Assembly: GCA_016930595.1 (NCBI GenBank)
Contig: JAFGGJ010000016.1
Span: 44,700-108,699, forward strand
Reading direction: 5' to 3'
DNA from: Planctomycetota bacterium
GTDB lineage: Bacteria > Planctomycetota > SZUA-567 > JAFGGJ01
Length of the DNA stretch: 64,000 bases
Below, piece after piece: positions 16,356-24,955 of the stretch. Below the pieces are notes generated by a model, which did not search any database, was not told the origin of the DNA, and saw only the letters and a list, made by a program, of their open reading frames with translations. The stretch's first letter is position 1. Each line of letters starts with the position of its first letter. The position numbers were made by a program, and so were the translations under genes.

Positions 16356-18893
16356 CTACTCGTCTTCCGTCAACCCGGCGATCCCGTCGTCCTCTTCCAG
16401 ATCTCCGTCAAGCTCCTCGTACTCCTCTTCCTCGCCGTGGAGCGGCCCGTTCCCGTCATCTTCGCTATCCTGCGATATCTCCCCTGCAAGCAGCTCCTCC
16501 TTCCGCACGGCCCACTCTGCCAGAGTCATGTATACCTCGCGGAACTTGCTCCCGCGGGTTTCACCCACCACCCCGAGCGCGTACATCGCCTGTATCAGCT
16601 TGTTCGCACGCGGGTAGCCGAACCCGAACTGCGCCTGCAGCGAACTCGCACTCGCACGCTCCGTCTCGATCACGAACTGCACCGCCTCGTCCAGCGACTT
16701 GTCGTCAAGCCCGGGGATCGTCGTCCTGAAGTCCGCTTCCGCCTCCCCCTCTTCCGCGCTGTTCATTACCTCTTCTATCTCTTCCGAGTACTCCGGATCC
16801 TTCTGCGCTCGCCAGTACGCCACCACCCTGTCCGTCTCCTCGTCCGACATGAACACGCCCTTCGCACGCACCGGGTTCGGTGACGACGGCGACCTGAACA
16901 GCATGTCTCCCTTCCCCAGCAGGGCCTCGGCTCCCGTCTCGTCGAGTATCACCCTTGAGTTCACCGCGTTCGACACGTTGAACGCCACCACCGCCGGAAA
17001 GTTCGCCTTTATCGTCCCCTTCACCACGTCCGCCGACGGCCTCTGCGTCGCGAACACTATGTGTATCCCGGCCGCTCTCGCTTTCTGCGCCAGCCTCTGT
17101 ATCGAATGCTCCACTTCCTTCCCGGCCTGCGCCATCAGGTCCGCTATCTCGTCCACCACTATCACCACGTAGGGTATGTGCCCAGGAATTTCGTCCGTCT
17201 CCTCGTCGAATCCCGCCCTCGAACACCTCGTCGCGTGCGGCATCCGGTTGTATTCTTCAAGGTTCCTCACCGCCACCCGGTGGAACGTCGTGTACCTTTC
17301 CTCCATCTCCATGCACGCCCAGTCCAGCACCTTCACCGCACGTCTCACTTCCGTCACCACCGGCGTGTACAGGTGGCTCAGGTGCTGGTACGCCGTCAGT
17401 TCCACCTGTTTCGGATCTATCAGTATCATCCTCATCTCGTCCGGCGTCTTCTGCATCAAAAGCGACACTATTATCGAATTCATGCACACCGACTTCCCGC
17501 TGTTCGTCGCTCCTCCTATCAGCAGGTGCGGCATCGCCGCCAGGTCCCCTATCACCGGGTCGCCAAGGTTGTCCCTCCCGAATATGATCGGCAGCGCCAT
17601 CCTTTCCTTCGCCTGCCTGAACCCGGGCGACATCATTATCGGTTTCATCTTCACCAGCCGGTCCGTCCGGTTCGGCACTTCCACACCCACCGTACCTTTC
17701 CTGGGTATCGGCGCTATTATCCGCACCCTCTGCGTCCTGGCTTTCAGCCGCATCGCTATCTCGCCCGACAGGCTCACCACCTTACCCAGCTTCACCCCTT
17801 CTTTCACCCGCACCTCGTACAAAGTCACCGACGGCCCTTCGTGTACGTCCACCAGTTCCGCAGGCACCCCGTACAGCATCAGTGTTTCCACCAGCATCCT
17901 GCCCCGTTCGGCGAGGACCGCCTCCCCCTCCCCGTCCTGTTCGGGCTCGTCGTCTATCAGGCTTATCGGCGGCAGCGTGTACCCCGTCTGCACCGGCGCG
18001 CCGGGTCCCGCCTTCCGCACGCTCTTCCGCTTTTTCTCCTTCCCGCGCGGCTTCCTGCTGCGCGACGGCCTCCCCATTACCTCGAAGCTCAACTGTTCCT
18101 CTTCGTCTCCCTCACCTTCCTCCCCTTCTTCCCCGTCCCCGGCGTCGGCATCTTCCATGTCGGCTTCCGCGTCTTCCGGCGTCATAACCTCCACCGCCGT
18201 CGCCCCGGCCGCCGCAGGCAGCGCCTGCCGCGAAAACCTGAACGCTTTCAACCTCCCCGGCAGCTTCGCCAGCCCCATGGCTCCTTTCCCAAGGCCCGCC
18301 ATCGCCTTCAGCGTAACATCCGGCGCCATCAGGAAGAACGCCGCCACCACCGACACTATCCCCAGGAACACCGCCCCGACACCTCCCAGGTAGTACAGGG
18401 CGTATTTCGAAGGCACCACGCCCCACACTCCTCCGGGCCCCGCCGGCGTCAGCCACCCCAGCATCCCCGCCCCGAAACCGTCCCGGAACACCAGCCCCAG
18501 CAGGAAAGACACCGACCCCAACAGCAGCACCCCTCCCAGCATCCTCAGCAGCTTCCCCAGCCTGCCAGGTTTCGCCAGCATCACGTACGCTCCCATACCG
18601 ACCACCAGCACCGGTATGATGAACGCCGCTATCCCGTGCAGATACAACAGGTACGATGCCGTTTTCGCTCCCACCACGCCGCACCGGTTGACCGGCACGG
18701 GGTTGACCGGGTAATTCGGGAATACCTGCGGGTCCGACGGGCTCCATGTCGCAAGGCTCACCGCTACGAACAGCCCCGCCGTCCCCAGCAGCAGTCCCAG
18801 CATCACCCTGGTGACAAGTTCTCTTCTCAACCGTCCGTTTCCTTCCGGTATCTCTGCCGGCGGCGTCCGGCTTCCACTGCCGCGGATATACAC
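16356..18893 (-). CDS. ftsK: DNA translocase FtsK/SpoIIIE
   Basis: 845 residues. N-terminal membrane segments lie at about 28-50, 80-105, 118-137 and 166-190; an acidic then basic linker (240-300) follows; the alpha/beta RecA-like motor has Walker A GATNSGKS at 461-468 and Walker B LIDPK at 491-495; a gamma winged helix (about 755-825) with FGYPRANKLIQAMYALGVVG would read KOPS-like sites. It pumps chromosome ends across the division septum. GTG start shares one base with the uppP stop. The C-terminus ends in a very acidic tail beyond gamma, which is unusual. Confidence 0.95.
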   Translation of the reverse strand: MYIRGSGSRTPPAEIPEGNGRLRRELVTRVMLGLLLGTAGLFVAVSLATWSPSDPQVFPNYPVNPVPVNRCGVVGAKTASYLLYLHGIAAFIIPVLVVGMGAYVMLAKPGRLGKLLRMLGGVLLLGSVSFLLGLVFRDGFGAGMLGWLTPAGPGGVWGVVPSKYALYYLGGVGAVFLGIVSVVAAFFLMAPDVTLKAMAGLGKGAMGLAKLPGRLKAFRFSRQALPAAAGATAVEVMTPEDAEADMEDADAGDGEEGEEGEGDEEEQLSFEVMGRPSRSRKPRGKEKKRKSVRKAGPGAPVQTGYTLPPISLIDDEPEQDGEGEAVLAERGRMLVETLMLYGVPAELVDVHEGPSVTLYEVRVKEGVKLGKVVSLSGEIAMRLKARTQRVRIIAPIPRKGTVGVEVPNRTDRLVKMKPIMMSPGFRQAKERMALPIIFGRDNLGDPVIGDLAAMPHLLIGGATNSGKSVCMNSIIVSLLMQKTPDEMRMILIDPKQVELTAYQHLSHLYTPVVTEVRRAVKVLDWACMEMEERYTTFHRVAVRNLEEYNRMPHATRCSRAGFDEETDEIPGHIPYVVIVVDEIADLMAQAGKEVEHSIQRLAQKARAAGIHIVFATQRPSADVVKGTIKANFPAVVAFNVSNAVNSRVILDETGAEALLGKGDMLFRSPSSPNPVRAKGVFMSDEETDRVVAYWRAQKDPEYSEEIEEVMNSAEEGEAEADFRTTIPGLDDKSLDEAVQFVIETERASASSLQAQFGFGYPRANKLIQAMYALGVVGETRGSKFREVYMTLAEWAVRKEELLAGEISQDSEDDGNGPLHGEEEEYEELDGDLEEDDGIAGLTEDE

Positions 18894-19711
18894 TATGCTC
18901 CGCGGCCGTAGATTATTATCGTCACTATTCCCGCCATTACGCAGTAACTACCGAACACGGACAGTCCCAGCCGCGCCACCACTCTCCTCAATACCGCCAG
19001 CGCTCCCAGCCCCGACACCAGTGCCGCCGCCATTCCCGCGGCCAGCGCCCAGAAGTTCCCGAACCCCGCCATGTCCTTCAATTCCACCGCCGTCGCCCCC
19101 GCCATCACCGGCACCGCCATTATGAACGCAAACCGGAACGACGCCTCTTTCGACAAACCCAGTATCCTCCCCGTCGCCATCGTCGTCCCGGACCGGCTGA
19201 CCCCGGGCGCCAGCGCCACCGACTGCGCCAGCCCTATCAGCAGCGCGTCCACCATCCCCAGCCCCATGCCTCTCCCTTTGCCCCTCAGCGCCAGTATATC
19301 CGACACTATCAGCACTATCCCGCCGTATATGAATCCTCCCGCAACGGCGTACGGCTCCGTCCTCAGCGCGGCTATGTCGTCCTTCCACAGCACGTACACC
19401 GCCGCCACCGGCACCATTGTCAGCGCCACCATCAGGTACATGTAACCGGCGCCGCCGCCCCCCGTTATCCTCAAATACCAGTCTTCGTCGTAAGGCTCGC
19501 GCCCGGGCACCAGCCGGCTTATGTCTCTCCAGAAGTAGATTATTATCGCCAGCAGCGTGGCGAAATGCACCGCCACGTCGAACGGCAGGAATTCCTCCAC
19601 GTTCACACCGAAAAAATGCTCCGCCAGCGCCAGGTGCCCCGAACTCGATATCGGCAGAAACTCCGTCAGCCCCTGCAATAGCCCCAGCAATATCCCCTGC
19701 CATACCGTCAA
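18893..19711 (-). CDS. uppP: Undecaprenyl-diphosphate phosphatase (BacA/UppP)
   Basis: Membrane enzyme that recycles undecaprenyl diphosphate to the monophosphate carrier after cell-wall polymer export. 272 residues, many membrane segments. Both signatures are present: LTEFLPISSSGHLALAEHFF at 16-35 region and the PGVSRSGTTMATGRILG phosphate-binding motif. TTG start, with the GGAGG ribosome site lying over the dut stop codon. Complements uppS at 3 kb. Confidence 0.95.
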   Translation of the reverse strand: MTVWQGILLGLLQGLTEFLPISSSGHLALAEHFFGVNVEEFLPFDVAVHFATLLAIIIYFWRDISRLVPGREPYDEDWYLRITGGGGAGYMYLMVALTMVPVAAVYVLWKDDIAALRTEPYAVAGGFIYGGIVLIVSDILALRGKGRGMGLGMVDALLIGLAQSVALAPGVSRSGTTMATGRILGLSKEASFRFAFIMAVPVMAGATAVELKDMAGFGNFWALAAGMAAALVSGLGALAVLRRVVARLGLSVFGSYCVMAGIVTIIIYGRGA

Positions 19712-19717
19712 CTCGGT

Positions 19718-20164
19718 CTACCTCCCCGACGATCCGAATCCGCCTTCGCCTCTCACCGTCTCCGGCACCTCGTCCACTTCCTCTATCCGCGCCTTTTCCA
19801 CCCTCATTATCACCATCTGCGCTATCCTGTCGCCGCGCTTTACGGCGAATTCCTCTTTCCCGAGGTTCGCCAGGATCACCTTCACTTCTCCGCGGTAATC
19901 GCTGTCCACCGTCCCGGGCCCGTTCAGAACGCATATCCCGTGCTTTATCGCCAGCCCCGACCGCGCACGTACCTGCGCCTCGTAGCCCTCCGGTATCGCC
20001 ATCTTCAGTCCCGTCGGGACAAGCGCTATCCCCCCCGGCTCTATCGTCTCCTCTTCTTCCACCGCGGCGTGCAGGTCCATTCCGCTGGACCCGGCCGTCT
20101 TGTATTCCGGCAGCTCCAGCCCCTCCCCGTGCGCCAGCCTCTCCACCAGCATCCTCACCGTCAT
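19718..20164 (-). CDS. dut: Deoxyuridine 5'-triphosphate nucleotidohydrolase
   Basis: Hydrolyses dUTP to dUMP, preventing uracil in DNA. 148 residues from the ATG at 20164, which overlaps the coaB stop by four bases; a much longer upstream frame lies inside coaB and is rejected. All five trimeric dUTPase motifs are visible: [37 protein letters not shown] and the C-terminal [11 protein letters not shown]. Confidence 0.97.
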   Translation of the reverse strand: MTVRMLVERLAHGEGLELPEYKTAGSSGMDLHAAVEEEETIEPGGIALVPTGLKMAIPEGYEAQVRARSGLAIKHGICVLNGPGTVDSDYRGEVKVILANLGKEEFAVKRGDRIAQMVIMRVEKARIEEVDEVPETVRGEGGFGSSGR

Positions 20165-20817
20165 CTCCGTCTCCTCCTCTCCCGGTGCAGTCCGGTCACG
20201 GCCTTCACTATCGCTTCCGCCATCTCTTCCTTCGGCCCTTCGGCGGCGGCGAGTTCCTCCCCGTCTGAGCCCAGGACGACCAGTCTCCCGGAATCCGCCC
20301 CGATGTTCCCCGGCCCGTTCAGCACTATGGCGTCCAGGTTCTTCGCCGCCACCTTGCCCATCGCGGCTTTTCTCGCCGCCGGATCGTCCGGCCCGCCAGC
20401 CTCCAGGCAGAACCCCGCCACCGTCTGGTCCGGGCTCCTCCTCTTCCCTATCTCTTCCAGGATGTCCATGTTTTTCACCAGCTCCAGCACCATGCCCGCG
20501 TCGCTCTTCTTTATCTTCCCGCTCCTCCGTTCCGCCGGCCTGAAATCCGCCACCGCCGCCGCCATCACCACTACGTCCGCGTCCGCCAGTCTTTCCAGTA
20601 CCGCCTCTCCCATCTCCTCCGCCGAACGCACGGGCACGCGCTCCACGCCCCCCGGCGGCGCCAGGCACACCGGGCCCGATACCAGCGTCACCTCGTGCCC
20701 CAGTTCCGCAAACTTCCCCGCCACCGCGTACCCAAGCTTCCCGCTCGAACGGTTCGATATGAACCGCACGTCATCTATGTCCTCAACCGTCGGCCCCGCC
20801 GTTACCAGTATCCTCAT
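20161..20817 (-). CDS. coaB: Stand-alone phosphopantothenoylcysteine synthetase (CoaB)
   Basis: 218 residues covering only the DFP/CoaB domain: it starts [29 protein letters not shown], the nucleotide-binding motif of the ligase, followed by AAAVADFRP and a C-terminal [12 protein letters not shown] region. Most bacteria carry a CoaBC fusion; here the CoaC decarboxylase half is absent and must be elsewhere. It makes 4-phosphopantothenoylcysteine for CoA. Coupled to dut, as coaBC often is. Confidence 0.9.
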   Translation of the reverse strand: MRILVTAGPTVEDIDDVRFISNRSSGKLGYAVAGKFAELGHEVTLVSGPVCLAPPGGVERVPVRSAEEMGEAVLERLADADVVVMAAAVADFRPAERRSGKIKKSDAGMVLELVKNMDILEEIGKRRSPDQTVAGFCLEAGGPDDPAARKAAMGKVAAKNLDAIVLNGPGNIGADSGRLVVLGSDGEELAAAEGPKEEMAEAIVKAVTGLHRERRRRR

Positions 20818-20965
20818 CGCTCCTCCGCCGCTCGTGCCATCATTCTACGCCCCGCTCCATCCTCTGCAACACGACGCTCCCATGCCGTCCCCGGCCCCCC
20901 CCTTCCGCCCCCGCCTCCGCCTTCCGTCTCTCTGCCGCCCGGCGGCCCCGTCCGGCTTAACTCCC

Positions 20966-20995
20966 TTGCGCTGTCCCGCCTCTCCGTGTTACAAT
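20966..20995 (+). promoter_or_regulatory. Sigma70-like promoter for the bPH-domain gene
   Basis: TTGCGC (20966-20971) and TACAAT (20990-20995) with an 18-base spacer; the start would be about 40 bases before the ATG at 21045. Confidence 0.5.
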
Positions 20996-21044
20996 GCTCC
21001 CGCTCCCGGGCCCGTCGCAGGGCCGAAGCGTAAGGAGACCCCGC

Positions 21045-21581
21045 ATGACCGCCAGAAAATCGTCCCCGAAAAACAAGCCCCGGACCGGACCGGCCGCAAA
21101 GACGGCCTCTTCCGCCAGTAAATCCGCGTCCCACGCGTCGGAAAACCTCGAATTCTCCATCGACCGCGACGCCGTAACCAACTACCTCCTCTGGTCCCAC
21201 GTCATCATCATACTCCTCGTCACCGTCTGGTTCTTCGGCATCGGCATCGTCTTCGCCGTGCTCTACTACTTCACCATCGGAAAATGGCTCCCCCGCAAAC
21301 AGGCCGACGCCCTCAGGTACTGGATCGAAGGCAATACCCTCCGCATCGAAGAAGGCGTCTACTTCCTCAACCGTAAAGCCGTCCCCCTCGACAGGATCAC
21401 CGACGTCGTCGCCTCTCAGGGCCCCCTCCTCAGACGCTTCGGCATCTGGGCTCTCAAGGTCCAGACCGCAGGCCGCGGCCAGGGCATGCCCGAAGGACTC
21501 CTTTACGGCGTCTCAGGACCGGAAGATGCGCGCGACCGCATCCTCGCGGCACGCGAAGCCGCCATGCGCTCCAAGTCCTGA
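21045..21581 (+). CDS. Membrane protein with bacterial PH domain (bPH2, YdbS-like)
   Basis: 178 residues, AAGGAG seven bases before the ATG. A disordered Lys/Ser/Ala-rich N-terminus (1-35) is followed by one long hydrophobic stretch or hairpin (about 47-82) and a bPH2 domain: RYWIEGNTLRIEEGVYFLNRKAVPLDRITDVVASQGPLLRRFGIWALKVQTAG. That segment is the typical DUF304/bPH2 pattern. Such proteins sit in the inner membrane; their biochemical role is not well known. Divergent from coaB. Confidence 0.85.
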   Translation: MTARKSSPKNKPRTGPAAKTASSASKSASHASENLEFSIDRDAVTNYLLWSHVIIILLVTVWFFGIGIVFAVLYYFTIGKWLPRKQADALRYWIEGNTLRIEEGVYFLNRKAVPLDRITDVVASQGPLLRRFGIWALKVQTAGRGQGMPEGLLYGVSGPEDARDRILAAREAAMRSKS

Positions 21582-21600
21582 TTTTTTCTGCTTCCCGACC

Positions 21601-21629
21601 TTGACGTTCTTTCCGCCGTGTTGTAGACT
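21601..21629 (+). promoter_or_regulatory. Possible promoter for the 76-residue cysteine protein
   Basis: TTGACG (21601-21606) and TAGACT (21624-21629) with a 17-base spacer. The predicted leader to the ATG at 21754 is about 115 bases. Confidence 0.4.
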
Positions 21630-21753
21630 GCTCCCGGTGGCAGGGTTTTGTGTCTTTCGTTTCAGCGCATGACCGTCTTGACTCTTGCATCAGACTTCCG
21701 CTCCCTTCCCGCCGCCTGGTTTTCCGTGTGTCCGCGGTCAGGGAGGTGTACCG

Positions 21754-21984
21754 ATGTCCTGCAGGTTCCTTGAAAAGAAAACCGACGACCTCGGCGGCGA
21801 CGGCGCCCCGTCTCTACAGGTCCAGCGCGACGTCTGCAGCATCCGCTGCTCCGACGCCGCACGCAAGCAGGCCATCGACGACGCACTCCACGGCACTGAA
21901 TTCCGCGTCCTCATTTCCACCGACCAGTGCCCGATCTCCGGCCAGGGCGCCTTCAACCTCTGCCCCTTCTACGAACCCTCCTGA
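21754..21984 (+). CDS. Small cysteine-containing protein of unknown function
   Basis: 76 residues, with GGGAGGTG before the ATG. It contains five cysteines spread over the chain (residues near 3, 28, 32, 59 and 69), including CSIRC in the middle and the C-terminal FNLCPFYEPS. There is no signal peptide or membrane segment. Cysteine spacing does not match a standard zinc ribbon or ferredoxin. I do not recognise the family. Its stop codon abuts the stop of the convergent histidine kinase with no base between. Confidence 0.6.
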   Translation: MSCRFLEKKTDDLGGDGAPSLQVQRDVCSIRCSDAARKQAIDDALHGTEFRVLISTDQCPISGQGAFNLCPFYEPS

Positions 21985-23733
21985 TTACCCCCCCATCAGC
22001 AGCTCCGCCACCGTCTTCAGCAGCGCCGTCGGCTCGAACGGCTTCGGCAGGAACGGACTCCCCCTTTCCGTTATCTCCCGCCTGAACGATACGTCGTCCG
22101 AATACCCCGACATGTACAGTATCTTCGTCCCCGGACTCGCCTCCAGTATCCTCTCGCTCATCTCCATCGCATTCATTTGAGGCATCATTACGTCCGTCAC
22201 CACCAGGTCGAACGGCTCCTTCCGGCCCTTCGTCAGTTCCAGCCCCTCCAGCCCGTTCCGCGCCGTCGTCACCTCGTAGCCCGCTTCGCTCAATATGTCG
22301 CGCGTAAGCTCCCTCACCATCGCCTCGTCTTCCACCAGCAGTATCGTCTTCATCCCGCCGGCCGCCGCACCACGCTCCTCCGCCCGGTCTTCCGCCTTCT
22401 CCTCCTCCGCCCCTTCCGCCGCCGGCAGGTATATCCTGAACGTCGTCCCACGCCCCGGCTCGCTCTCCACCTCTATCCGCCCGCGGTTCTGCATCACTAT
22501 CCCGTATATCGTCGACAGCCCCAGCCCCGTCCCCTTCCCCACGTCCTTGGTCGTGAAAAACGGTTCGAATATGTGCCTCTTCGTCTCCGCGTCCATCCCG
22601 GTACCCGTGTCCCGCACCTCCAGCACAGCGTACCGCCCCGGCTTGAGCCTCTGCTCGTCCTTGAACTCCCCCTCCCCGACCATCCTCCCCGAAACCCCCA
22701 TGATTACCTCGCCACCCTCCGGCATCGCGTCCTTCGCGTTCACCATCAGGTTCATCAGCACCTGCCGCAGCTGCCGCTGGTCGCACGTCACTCTTGATAC
22801 GCCCGGCTCCATCTCCAGCCTCAGGCTTATGTCCTCGCCTATCACCCTCTCCATTATGTCAGCCGTGTCGCGCACCTGCTCGCACAGGTCCAGCACCGCC
22901 GGCCTCGCTATCTCCTTCCTGCTGAATATCAGCAGCTTCCTCGTCACCTCCGCAGCCAGCAGCCCCGCCTTCCTTATCTGCCCCAGGTGGGCCTTGCACT
23001 CCGGCTTGTCCTCCGCCTTCGCCTCCAGCAATTCCACGTGCCCCAGGATCGTCGTCACAAGGTTGTTGAAATCGTGCGCTATCCCCCCGGCCAGCCTCCC
23101 CACCGCCTCCATGCGCTGCGAATGTATCAGCTGCTCCTCCAGCCCCTTCCGCACCGTGATGTCCCTCAACGACCCCCTTATCCCCGTCAGGCGCCCCTCC
23201 ACGTCCAGGATTACCGTCCCCGCGTTCTCGCACCACCTGTACTCCCCGCCGGCGGTCCTCATCCGGTACTCGTTCGGAACCATCTTTCCAGCCTCTACCG
23301 CCTTCGCAAGGTTGTTCATGAACCTCCTGTGGTCGTCCTCGTGCACGAACTCCAGCATGTCCCGGCCCACCATGCTTTCCTGCCCGTACCCGTACCGCTC
23401 CACCTGCGGCGACACGTACACCACTTTTCCCCTGCCGTCCACCGCATACGTTATGTCCATCGTGCTTTCCACCAGCAGCCGGTATTCGTTCCGGACGCCC
23501 GTCAGCGCCTTTTCCGCCGCCTCCCTTGCCGCCGCCTCCTCCGCCGCTCTCTTCTTCAGATCGCGCACCTCCGCGGAATCCGCCCGGACCTTCGCTTTCC
23601 TCTCCGGGCCTTTGCCGCTCCCGGCGCGTTTACGGGCCTTCTTGCCCGCGCCCGGCGCCGCCTGAGAGCGTTTCCCGCCCTTTCCGGCTGCCTTTTTTCC
23701 CGACTTTTCCCGGCGTTTCATCTGTTTCTCCAT
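21985..23733 (-). CDS. Hybrid PAS sensor histidine kinase with C-terminal receiver
   Basis: 582 residues. A very basic Lys/Arg/Ala-rich N-terminus (1-55) and a short coiled coil (55-85) precede a PAS domain (about 85-200), a HisKA domain with phospho-accepting His220 in LAGGIAHDFNN, an ATPase domain with N-box around 324-337, G1 VRDTGTGM and G2 GKGTGLGLS, then a linker and a receiver domain (460-580) with Asp514 in VVTDVMMP and the KPF lysine. No membrane segment, so it is a soluble sensor with intramolecular phosphotransfer. No DNA-binding partner is next to it. The basic tail may bind nucleic acid, which is speculation. Confidence 0.93.
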   Translation of the reverse strand: MEKQMKRREKSGKKAAGKGGKRSQAAPGAGKKARKRAGSGKGPERKAKVRADSAEVRDLKKRAAEEAAAREAAEKALTGVRNEYRLLVESTMDITYAVDGRGKVVYVSPQVERYGYGQESMVGRDMLEFVHEDDHRRFMNNLAKAVEAGKMVPNEYRMRTAGGEYRWCENAGTVILDVEGRLTGIRGSLRDITVRKGLEEQLIHSQRMEAVGRLAGGIAHDFNNLVTTILGHVELLEAKAEDKPECKAHLGQIRKAGLLAAEVTRKLLIFSRKEIARPAVLDLCEQVRDTADIMERVIGEDISLRLEMEPGVSRVTCDQRQLRQVLMNLMVNAKDAMPEGGEVIMGVSGRMVGEGEFKDEQRLKPGRYAVLEVRDTGTGMDAETKRHIFEPFFTTKDVGKGTGLGLSTIYGIVMQNRGRIEVESEPGRGTTFRIYLPAAEGAEEEKAEDRAEERGAAAGGMKTILLVEDEAMVRELTRDILSEAGYEVTTARNGLEGLELTKGRKEPFDLVVTDVMMPQMNAMEMSERILEASPGTKILYMSGYSDDVSFRREITERGSPFLPKPFEPTALLKTVAELLMGG

Positions 23734-24018
23734 GACCCGTCTACTGGCTCACACCTCTTACTTAAAAGCAAATGCTGCGCCAAACTCCCTGCAATCCGGC
23801 AGATCCTGCAACCCCTGTCCTGCCAACAGGTTCCCATGCCACTCCATCGGCCGCCCGCCGTCATCCGCCGGCCGCAGCGTGACGCATTATGCAACACCCC
23901 GCCTCTTTTTGCAACAACTTCGCCCTGTTATTCCTTAACCCGCCTGTCCGATCCGTGAATTCTTCGTCCGAAGCTATACCTCATTGGTGCACCCTCCTCC
24001 GCTCATGGGCGCCGGGCG
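23734..24018. other. Intergenic region between histidine kinase and small membrane protein
   Basis: No gene with a convincing start or codon pattern was found. It is the upstream region of both divergent neighbours. I see no clear promoter for the kinase and no repeats or hairpins that stand out. Confidence 0.5.
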
Positions 24019-24047
24019 TTGCGGCGGCGGGATTCTCCCGCTATAAT
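24019..24047 (+). promoter_or_regulatory. Sigma70-like promoter for the small two-TM protein
   Basis: TTGCGG (24019-24024) and a perfect TATAAT (24042-24047) separated by 17 bases; the GTG start follows 34 bases later. Confidence 0.6.
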
Positions 24048-24080
24048 CCGCCCGTCAAGCATACCGGGAAGGAGCTATAC

Positions 24081-24425
24081 GTGTCAAGTAATACCGGCGC
24101 CGATGAAAGTTCCGGGGCAAAACTCGCCGCCGCACGCATCGGCTTCTGGACGGCCGTGGTCAGCCTCGCCGCCACCGTGCTCGACAAGTACAGCGGCGTC
24201 ATCACCAGGCTCCTGGTGAAAGCTCCGTTCTCCCGCCCGCCGGGGAAAATACTCTCGCCGGGAGGTCTCCCGGCCGTCCCACGCGCGTATACCGCCCCGG
24301 TGGCGGACGCCGTCGCCACAAATCCTCCCGGCGCCGTTCACATCGTTATCATCGTGCTGTGCGTTCTCGTGGCCGCCGGCTCGTTTCTCGCCGTCCGCAG
24401 GCTCGGAAAGAAGCGGGATTCCTAG
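24081..24425 (+). CDS. Small membrane protein, two predicted TM segments, unknown function
   Basis: 114 residues from a GTG at 24081 placed six bases after GGAG; an upstream in-frame ATG at 23889 would read through the promoter and is rejected. Hydrophobic segments at about residues 17-35 (IGFWTAVVSLAATVL) and 83-105 (AVHIVIIVLCVLVAAGSF) flank a Pro/Gly/Ala-rich loop of about 45 residues, and the C-terminus is basic. No recognised family. Confidence 0.6.
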   Translation: MSSNTGADESSGAKLAAARIGFWTAVVSLAATVLDKYSGVITRLLVKAPFSRPPGKILSPGGLPAVPRAYTAPVADAVATNPPGAVHIVIIVLCVLVAAGSFLAVRRLGKKRDS

Positions 24426-24441
24426 CCGTTTATCCCTGCAG

Positions 24442-24536
24442 GGTATACCGGGGGCGGCGCCGCGGTCGGTGGCGGACGCGGAAATTACCCCCCCCCGGAC
24501 GCCCGGGAACGCCTCCCTTTTCGCGCCCGGTATACC
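24442..24536. repeat. 11-bp perfect inverted repeat with 73-bp spacer
   Basis: GGTATACCGGG at 24442-24452 and its exact reverse complement CCCGGTATACC at 24526-24536. Each arm contains the self-complementary GGTATACC. The spacer is very GC-rich with a C9 tract. It could be a long hairpin or a small mobile remnant. Confidence 0.6.
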
Positions 24537-24650
24537 ATAGGCGCAAGCCGCGCAATTTCGGCGCGGCACGAAAAACGCCTACAGGGCCGGATTTCCGCCC
24601 CGAAACTGTCATGGACAGCGCCTTTTTTCATTAAAAAGGGCTCGTCGGCG

Positions 24651-24674
24651 AGCGGCAAATTCTGCCGCTTTTTT
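24651..24674 (+). terminator. Intrinsic terminator without an adjacent gene
   Basis: Stem AGCGGCA/TGCCGCT with a five-base AATTC loop followed by six T residues. It lies 226 bases beyond the stop of the small membrane protein, so either that transcript has a long 3-prime end or an unannotated RNA ends here. Confidence 0.75.
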
Positions 24675-24724
24675 CAAAATCGCCGAAAACAGCTCGAAAA
24701 GGTACCGATTTAGGGATAATTCAG

Positions 24725-24760
24725 GTGTCCAATTGTGTGCAGCGCTCGCCGTGTCCAATT
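24725..24760. repeat. Two direct copies of GTGTCCAATT
   Basis: Identical decamers at 24725-24734 and 24751-24760, 26 bases apart, in an AT-richer stretch. They belong to the repeat-rich block ending at the radical SAM gene. Confidence 0.55.
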
Positions 24761-24812
24761 AAAACACACCCCTCGAATAAGGACTTACAGGATCCGCCCT
24801 CCCCGAAACCTC

Positions 24813-24882
24813 GGGACAGTTGCCAATTCCTTCCCAACTGTCCCAATCCGCGCAAACAATTGGGACAGTTGCGGGACAGTTG
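24813..24882. repeat. Four copies of GGGACAGTTG (three direct, one inverted)
   Basis: Direct copies at 24813-24822, 24862-24871 and 24873-24882; an inverted copy at 24835-24844 forms a perfect 10-bp hairpin with the first (12-base loop). Such palindromic repeats could be REP-like elements or binding sites for a regulator of the radical SAM gene 70 bases downstream. Confidence 0.6.
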
Positions 24883-24955
24883 CCGAACCCGGTTGTGACG
24901 TTGCGCAAAACCCCGCCGCCGGGTATCTTCGGCGGAAAGTTCCCGGAGGCCCGTG

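Noticed and set aside
24426..24955. Insertion sequence or transposase
   Set aside because: Repeats are present but no transposase frame or motif is found in any frame; only the repeats are reported.
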